Of a DNA stretch of 7,925 nt, positions 5,991-7,925 are shown in pieces. Position 1 is the stretch's first letter. Each line of letters begins with the position of its first letter. The stretch spans positions 1 to 7,925 of the forward strand of contig JAHFIO010000037.1 in NCBI GenBank assembly GCA_023246325.1, given 5' to 3'. The notes below the pieces were generated by a model. The model searched no databases. It was given only the letters and a program-made list of their open reading frames with translations, and had not been told where the DNA came from. Source of the stretch: Candidatus Uhrbacteria bacterium. GTDB taxonomy: Bacteria > Patescibacteriota > Patescibacteriia > 2-12-FULL-60-25. The translations under genes and the position numbers were made by a program.

Positions 5991-6062
5991 TTGAGCGAGT
6001 AGGATTCGAACCTACATTTCCGGATTCAAAGTCCAGAGTTCTAGCCATTGAACTATCGCTCC
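5991..6062 (-). tRNA. tRNA-Gln, anticodon UUG
   Basis: On the minus strand acceptor GGAGCGA faces TCGCTCA, with position 1-72 as a G-A mismatch. The D arm is GTTC/GAAC. Anticodon stem CTGGA/TCCGG has loop CTTTGAA with U33 and TTG at 6029-6027. The T arm is GTAGG-TTCGAAT-CCTAC, with discriminator A. CCA is not encoded. A weak 1-72 pair is usual for tRNA-Gln in bacteria (U1-A72 in E. coli), though an outright G-A is odd. It is the last gene of the cluster. Confidence 0.93.
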
Positions 6063-6175
6063 GTGCTCGACTTTGCGAACTTGGCTCCATGCTACCACCT
6101 ACGGTGTTAGCATTGCGCCCCGTTCGCAGTCTCGCTTTACTTTGCCTTGTGGGCAAAGTATTTAGTCTTCACACG
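6061..6175. repeat. tRNA-leader repeat, copy A
   Basis: This 115-bp sequence abuts the 5' end of tRNA-Gln and is nearly identical to copy B at 6311-6427, apart from a few substitutions, a 2-bp indel and an inverted 25-bp core (6089-6113). On the minus strand it would form an 8-bp ACTTTGCC/GGCAAAGT hairpin (loop CACAA), then a larger hairpin with GACT-GCGAAC and GTTCGC-AA-AGTC arms, topped by ATGCTA/TAGCAT and CACC/GGTG, ending just before the tRNA. Confidence 0.93.
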
Positions 6176-6201
6176 TTACGAAGGTTGATTTGGTTCTATC
6201 G

Positions 6202-6221
6202 ATTCCTGCATCCGCAGGAAT
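6202..6221. repeat. REP-like palindrome between tRNA genes
   Basis: ATTCCTGC (6202-6209) and GCAGGAAT (6214-6221) pair perfectly over a 4-nt loop ATCC. There is no U-tract, so it is not an ordinary terminator. The arms differ from the window-wide GCAGGAT heptamer by one base. Similar hairpins ending in 'GCAGGAATGACA' are common as dispersed repeats in bacteria. Confidence 0.6.
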
Positions 6222-6240
6222 GACAGATTAAGTTATGAAG

Positions 6241-6312
6241 TAGAACGGGTGAGACTTGAACTCACATCCACCTGTTCATAGGACAGATGCTCCACCGTTG
6301 AGCTACCGTTCC
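6241..6312 (-). tRNA. Anomalous tRNA, UAU in the anticodon position with C33
   Basis: All stems fold on the minus strand. Acceptor GGAACGG faces CCGTTCT with G1-U72. The D arm is GCTC/GAGC. Anticodon stem TCTGT/ACAGG has loop CCTATGA, and the T arm is GTGAG-TTCAAGT-CTCAC. Discriminator is A, with no encoded CCA. If the 7-nt loop is read normally the anticodon is TAT (Ile, AUA). However position 33 is C instead of the near-universal U, position 37 is G where A is expected for an A-starting codon, and position 21 is G instead of A. It could be a pseudo-tRNA, a tRNA with an unusual role, or an edited or mis-sequenced gene. I am sure of the fold, not of the function. Confidence 0.65.
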
Positions 6313-6427
6313 GTACGCTCGACTTTGCGAACTTGGCTCCATGCTAACACCGTAGGTGGTAGCATTGCGCCTCGTTCACAGTCTCGCTTTACTTTTCCTT
6401 GTGGGCAAAGTATTTAGTCTTCACACG
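6311..6427. repeat. tRNA-leader repeat, copy B
   Basis: This 117-bp sequence abuts the 5' end of the anomalous tRNA and duplicates copy A (6061-6175). Its 25-bp core at 6341-6365 is the exact reverse complement of the core in copy A, while the flanks keep their orientation. One outer-stem change (GCGAAC to GTGAAC on the minus strand) keeps pairing as G-U in minus-strand RNA. Confidence 0.93.
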
Positions 6428-6448
6428 ATATGTTAAGGGTATAAGAAG

Positions 6449-6486
6449 CGCCCACCAAAAAAAACTTTTATTCTTTTTGGTGGGCG
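6449..6486. repeat. 13-bp inverted repeat hairpin
   Basis: CGCCCACCAAAAA (6449-6461) and TTTTTGGTGGGCG (6474-6486) pair perfectly over a 12-nt AT-rich loop. On neither strand does a clear U-tract follow the stem (CTTCTTAT on the minus strand), so termination is only possible. It lies between tRNA-Lys and copy B. Confidence 0.6.
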
Positions 6487-6557
6487 TAGTGCGTAAGTCC
6501 GAAGCTTTGCAGTCTGCATGCAGCTCTGCATTGCCTATTTGAACTCACGAAGTGAAG

Positions 6558-6649
6558 GGTCACTTTGTTTCGCAGTTGTGTGTACAAGTTAGTCAGTGTA
6601 TTTGTAGACGCTTTACACACTTCAAAGTACCGTACGAAACAAAATGACC
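6558..6649 (-). ncRNA. Structured element directly after tRNA-Lys
   Basis: Arms 6558-6572 and 6635-6649 pair over 15 positions; the only imperfect pair is C-A on the plus strand but G-U on the minus strand. Nested inside are GTGTGTA (6578-6584) and TACACAC (6614-6620). The element starts 2 nt after the tRNA-Lys 3' end and would be part of the same transcript. It may be a processing signal or a small RNA; no known family is recognised. Confidence 0.4.
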
Positions 6650-6651
6650 AG

Positions 6652-6724
6652 TGGAGTGCACGGGAATCGAACCCGTATCACACAGATTAAAAGTCTGTTG
6701 CTCTACCAGTTGAGCTAACACTCC
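6652..6724 (-). tRNA. tRNA-Lys, anticodon UUU
   Basis: On the minus strand acceptor GGAGTGT faces GCACTCC (one T-G). The D arm is GCTC/GAGC with loop AACTGGTA. Anticodon stem ACAGA/TCTGT has loop CTTTTAA with U33, anticodon TTT and A37. The T arm is ACGGG-TTCGATT-CCCGT, with discriminator A. CCA is not encoded. It is the first tRNA of the minus-strand cluster. Confidence 0.96.
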
Positions 6725-6727
6725 AGT

Positions 6728-6758
6728 GTTGACCACCACGAGTCGCGCGATGGTCAAC
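6728..6758. repeat. Inverted repeat 3 nt upstream of tRNA-Lys
   Basis: GTTGACCA (6728-6735) and TGGTCAAC (6751-6758) pair perfectly over a 15-nt loop. It occupies the same place relative to tRNA-Lys as the big hairpins of copies A and B do relative to their tRNAs, though the sequence differs. It could guide 5' processing. Confidence 0.45.
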
Positions 6759-6759
6759 G

Positions 6760-7037
6760 TTTTGTTGAAATACTTTTAAACAAGGTCGCGAGCCATCAAG
6801 GCTGCCTCTCTTTCATTTTACTCTTTAGAAGGGTATAGAAAGCGTCACCGCGGTCAGATTGGGAATTCGGAAACCCCAACCAATAACCGCGATGACTTCA
6901 GTGATCTCGGGGTCGACTCCCAATATCAGCGATTCATCTATCCTGCCATATTCCGCAGAACTTGTCAAGCCCTCGTACAGCCCTAGGCCAAAGCACTATA
7001 CATAAGCCCCACTCTTCACCACATTCTTCTTTTTTAC
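6760..7037. other. GC-richer region without an assigned gene, strong RNA-like stem
   Basis: No convincing gene is visible, apart from a weak candidate frame at 6934-7041. Arms 6844-6854 and 6886-6896 make an 11-bp stem, with one pair that is C-A on the plus strand and G-U on the minus strand. Inside is a TTGGGG/TCCCAA stem (minus strand), and AGCC/GGCT at 6791-6803 forms another small hairpin. Both strands also stay open for more than 55 codons in one shared phase (about 6824-7001), bounded by stops and lacking a supported start. This could be a structured RNA gene or a decayed protein gene. I looked for tmRNA, RNase P, SRP and 5S landmarks and found none. Confidence 0.4.
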
Positions 7038-7041
7038 TCAT
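6934..7041 (-). CDS. Possible 35-residue ORF coupled to the Cys-rich gene
   Basis: ATG 7041 overlaps the TGA of the upstream Cys-rich gene (ATGA), with GAGG 8 nt before it, so initiation signals are good. The start MSKKEECGEEWGLC loosely echoes the start of the gene before it (MSKEEQVCEKC). The rest is rich in Trp, Cys and Arg and has no recognisable domain. The stop is TGA 6936-6934. It may be real, a decayed copy, or chance reading into the structured region. Confidence 0.25.
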   Translation of the reverse strand: MSKKEECGEEWGLCIVLWPRAVRGLDKFCGIWQDR

Positions 7042-7304
7042 GATATCCGCCTCTTTCTACGTGGACGTTTTTTACCAGGAGTCAACGTTGAATGATGTAC
7101 AGGAAGTTTTGGCTGCGGAACAACGAGTGCCACTGTACAAATTGCACAACATCGATGTCGCATCGCGCAGGGCGCACAATATATATACCCAGGCGTCGGC
7201 GTTGCATCACCACAATCCTTGCAGGGCTGGCATAGCGCAGTTAAAACGGATCTCGTTCGCAATGTTTTTGTACACTTCTCACACACTTGTTCTTCTTTTG
7301 ACAT
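7038..7304 (-). CDS. Small Cys-rich putative zinc-binding protein
   Basis: The 88-residue protein has eleven Cys between residues 8 and 56 in the pattern CxxC-x13-CxxCxxC-x11-CxxC-x5-CCxxC, enough ligands for two or more zinc sites. Residues 57-72 are a short linker with VALVVPQP. The last 16 residues are strongly basic (PGKKRPRRKRR), suggesting nucleic acid or ribosome binding. AGAGG lies 4 nt before ATG 7304. It follows yraN after 51 nt on the same strand and may share its transcript. I do not recognise a named family; zinc and nucleic acid binding are inferred. Confidence 0.75.
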   Translation of the reverse strand: MSKEEQVCEKCTKTLRTRSVLTALCQPCKDCGDATPTPGYIYCAPCAMRHRCCAICTVALVVPQPKLPVHHSTLTPGKKRPRRKRRIS

Positions 7305-7355
7305 GTAACCTCTTTTTCAAATGAACTAAAATAAAATACCATGCTGCATCCTGCA

Positions 7356-7715
7356 TTACAATATATCTTCAATAAAATTATATTCCACTTTTTCTTTCGG
7401 CAGGATGCAAATAGCAAGCGCATCCACTTGATATCCACGATATGTTTTTTTACATGTTTCAATATACGCTTCAATAGTTCTTTCTAAATGCCGTAATTTT
7501 AAACCATCGATTGCATCTTCAGGACACCCATACACGAAAGACTTACGCGTCTTCACTTCTATAAAATGCAAAATGCCATCACGCTCTGCAATAATATCTA
7601 TTTCTCCTAATCGACATCGCCAATTACGTACAATTATTAAAAAACCTCGCTCTTCACAAAATGTGATCGCGAGGTCTTCACCATTTTTTCCTAAAATTTT
7701 TCTCGAATCCAACAT
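7356..7715 (-). CDS. yraN: YraN/UPF0102 family protein (endonuclease-like fold)
   Basis: The 119-residue protein matches the usual length of the UPF0102 family. It has the GKNGEDLA helix (residues 9-16), RNWRCRLGEIDIIAERDG (30-47) and FIEVKTR (51-57). D40, E53 and K55 line up with the PD-(D/E)xK nuclease fold core. The cellular role is not established; a part in DNA processing or recombination has been suggested for the family. An open frame runs back to 7832, but that overlaps the upstream gene and is not family-like, so I chose ATG 7715, one base after the upstream TAA. There is no good Shine-Dalgarno site, so translation is probably coupled. Confidence 0.93.
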   Translation of the reverse strand: MLDSRKILGKNGEDLAITFCEERGFLIIVRNWRCRLGEIDIIAERDGILHFIEVKTRKSFVYGCPEDAIDGLKLRHLERTIEAYIETCKKTYRGYQVDALAICILPKEKVEYNFIEDIL

Positions 7716-7716
7716 G

Positions 7717-7925
7717 TTATTTTTTCTTTTTTGGTAGCCACTTATTAAATTCTTGTTGCTGTTGTCGTGCTGCCTTAATATGCGGAACCTCAATCCACAC
7801 ATAGGTATATAAACGGTATACATGATATACAAAAATACTTCCTATCACCAAAAATAAAAAGCGCATACTCAGATATGGTATATGTTCATATGTTAATCCT
7901 ACAACCAATAATCCTAATAAACCGG
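7717..7925 (-). CDS. Membrane protein of unknown function, C-terminal part (cut by right edge)
   Basis: The frame is open to the right edge, so the N-terminus is missing; the internal TTG at 7908 is unlikely to be the true start. The visible 68 residues hold a hydrophobic stretch at the edge (LLGLLVVGL) and a second segment, FLFLVIGSIFVYHVYRLY, that fits one transmembrane helix. A polar tail (IKAARQQQQEFNKWLPKKKK) ends in four Lys, which probably lies in the cytoplasm. It is followed by yraN after one base, in the same operon. No family recognised. Confidence 0.75.
   Translation of the reverse strand, partial: GLLGLLVVGLTYEHIPYLSMRFLFLVIGSIFVYHVYRLYTYVWIEVPHIKAARQQQQEFNKWLPKKKK

Larger units (their letters stand above)
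230..7406. repeat. Dispersed heptamer GCAGGAT, 15 copies
   Basis: GCAGGAT on the plus strand starts at 397, 2072, 2561, 4394, 4545, 4972 and 7400. Its complement ATCCTGC starts at 230, 358, 1647, 2682, 3086, 3842, 6940 and 7348. Equal base use predicts about one copy for both strands together. A G precedes and a G follows in about half the copies each. Nine copies are in firm genes and six outside them (one of these, at 6940, is inside the weak 6934-7041 frame). Four near copies (TCAGGAT at 2003, 3252 on the complement and 4352; CCAGGAT at 3053) also occur. Confidence 0.9.

Noticed and set aside
5923..6156. 77-codon minus-strand frame across tRNA-Gln and repeat copy A
   Set aside because: It reads through a tRNA and a terminator; the GSNPTRST-type sequence is the usual false translation of a tRNA T arm.
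6449..6486. Certain terminator for tRNA-Lys
   Set aside because: The stem is strong, but no U-tract follows on either strand, so I left it as an inverted repeat.
6760..7037. tmRNA, RNase P RNA, SRP RNA or 5S rRNA
   Set aside because: None of the conserved landmarks (GGTTCGA-type end with tag frame, RNase P core blocks, GGAA SRP tip, 5S core) could be found on either strand.
6962..7324. Plus-strand frame of 120 codons
   Set aside because: It is the antisense of the Cys-rich gene; that gene has a regular Cys pattern and a ribosome binding site, this frame has neither.
7241..7474. Minus-strand frame of 77 codons between yraN and the Cys-rich gene
   Set aside because: It overlaps both genes in another frame and shows no domain.
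7716..7832. 39-residue N-terminal extension of yraN
   Set aside because: It lies in another frame of the upstream membrane protein gene and precedes the normal UPF0102 start.
1..7925. UGA reassignment as in some Patescibacteria (code 25)
   Set aside because: TGA ends several genes at the expected place, and no in-frame TGA occurs in rpsB, tsf, prfA or queA.
1..7925. CRISPR array, insertion sequence or prophage
   Set aside because: No regularly spaced repeats, transposase or phage genes were seen; the only long repeats are the two tRNA-leader copies.

Overview
This window looks like bacterial chromosome from an AT-rich, compact genome that uses the standard stop codons: TGA ends the DUF1059 gene and both Cys-rich genes, and the housekeeping genes have no in-frame TGA. 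The short single-copy proteins, the short EF-Ts, the divergent Ham1-like protein beside prfA and the dense operons suggest a Candidate Phyla Radiation (Patescibacteria) member, perhaps Parcubacteria-like. That placement is inference from gene style, not a phylogeny.

Left part, about 1-2100. An RmlD-like reductase gene is cut by the left edge and overlaps the stop of a DUF1059 gene (both minus strand). A plus-strand tRNA-Ile with anticodon UAU follows, with its own promoter, and converges through a shared bidirectional terminator on the minus-strand rpsB-tsf operon (ribosomal protein S2 and EF-Ts). rpsB has a structured leader of about 130 nt.

Middle, about 2090-5860. A minus-strand translation cluster reads rpmE (bL31), an intrinsic terminator, prfA (RF1), a divergent Ham1/RdgB-like gene, and a 59-residue single-pass membrane protein, then a terminator. 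Diverging from rpmE is queA (queuosine tRNA modification, plus strand). queA converges on a minus-strand three-CxxC protein through a terminator whose stem encodes that protein's last residues.

Right part, about 5940-7925. Minus-strand tRNA genes run in the order Lys(UUU), an anomalous tRNA with UAU in the anticodon position, and Gln(UUG), ending at a strong terminator. The last two are each preceded by a copy of a 115-117 bp repeat with hairpins, and one 25-bp stem-loop is exactly inverted between the copies. Several further hairpins and a GC-richer stretch with no assigned gene (about 6760-7037) lie nearby. A Cys-rich zinc-type protein, a YraN/UPF0102 nuclease-fold protein and a truncated membrane protein follow, all minus strand.

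The most interesting signal cuts across all of this. The heptamer GCAGGAT (ATCCTGC) occurs 15 times in 7.9 kb, 7 times on one strand and 8 on the other, in genes and between them, where about one copy would be expected by chance. In coding copies it forces G-ending codons followed by CAG where CAA is otherwise usual. It behaves like a DNA-level signal such as a DNA uptake sequence.
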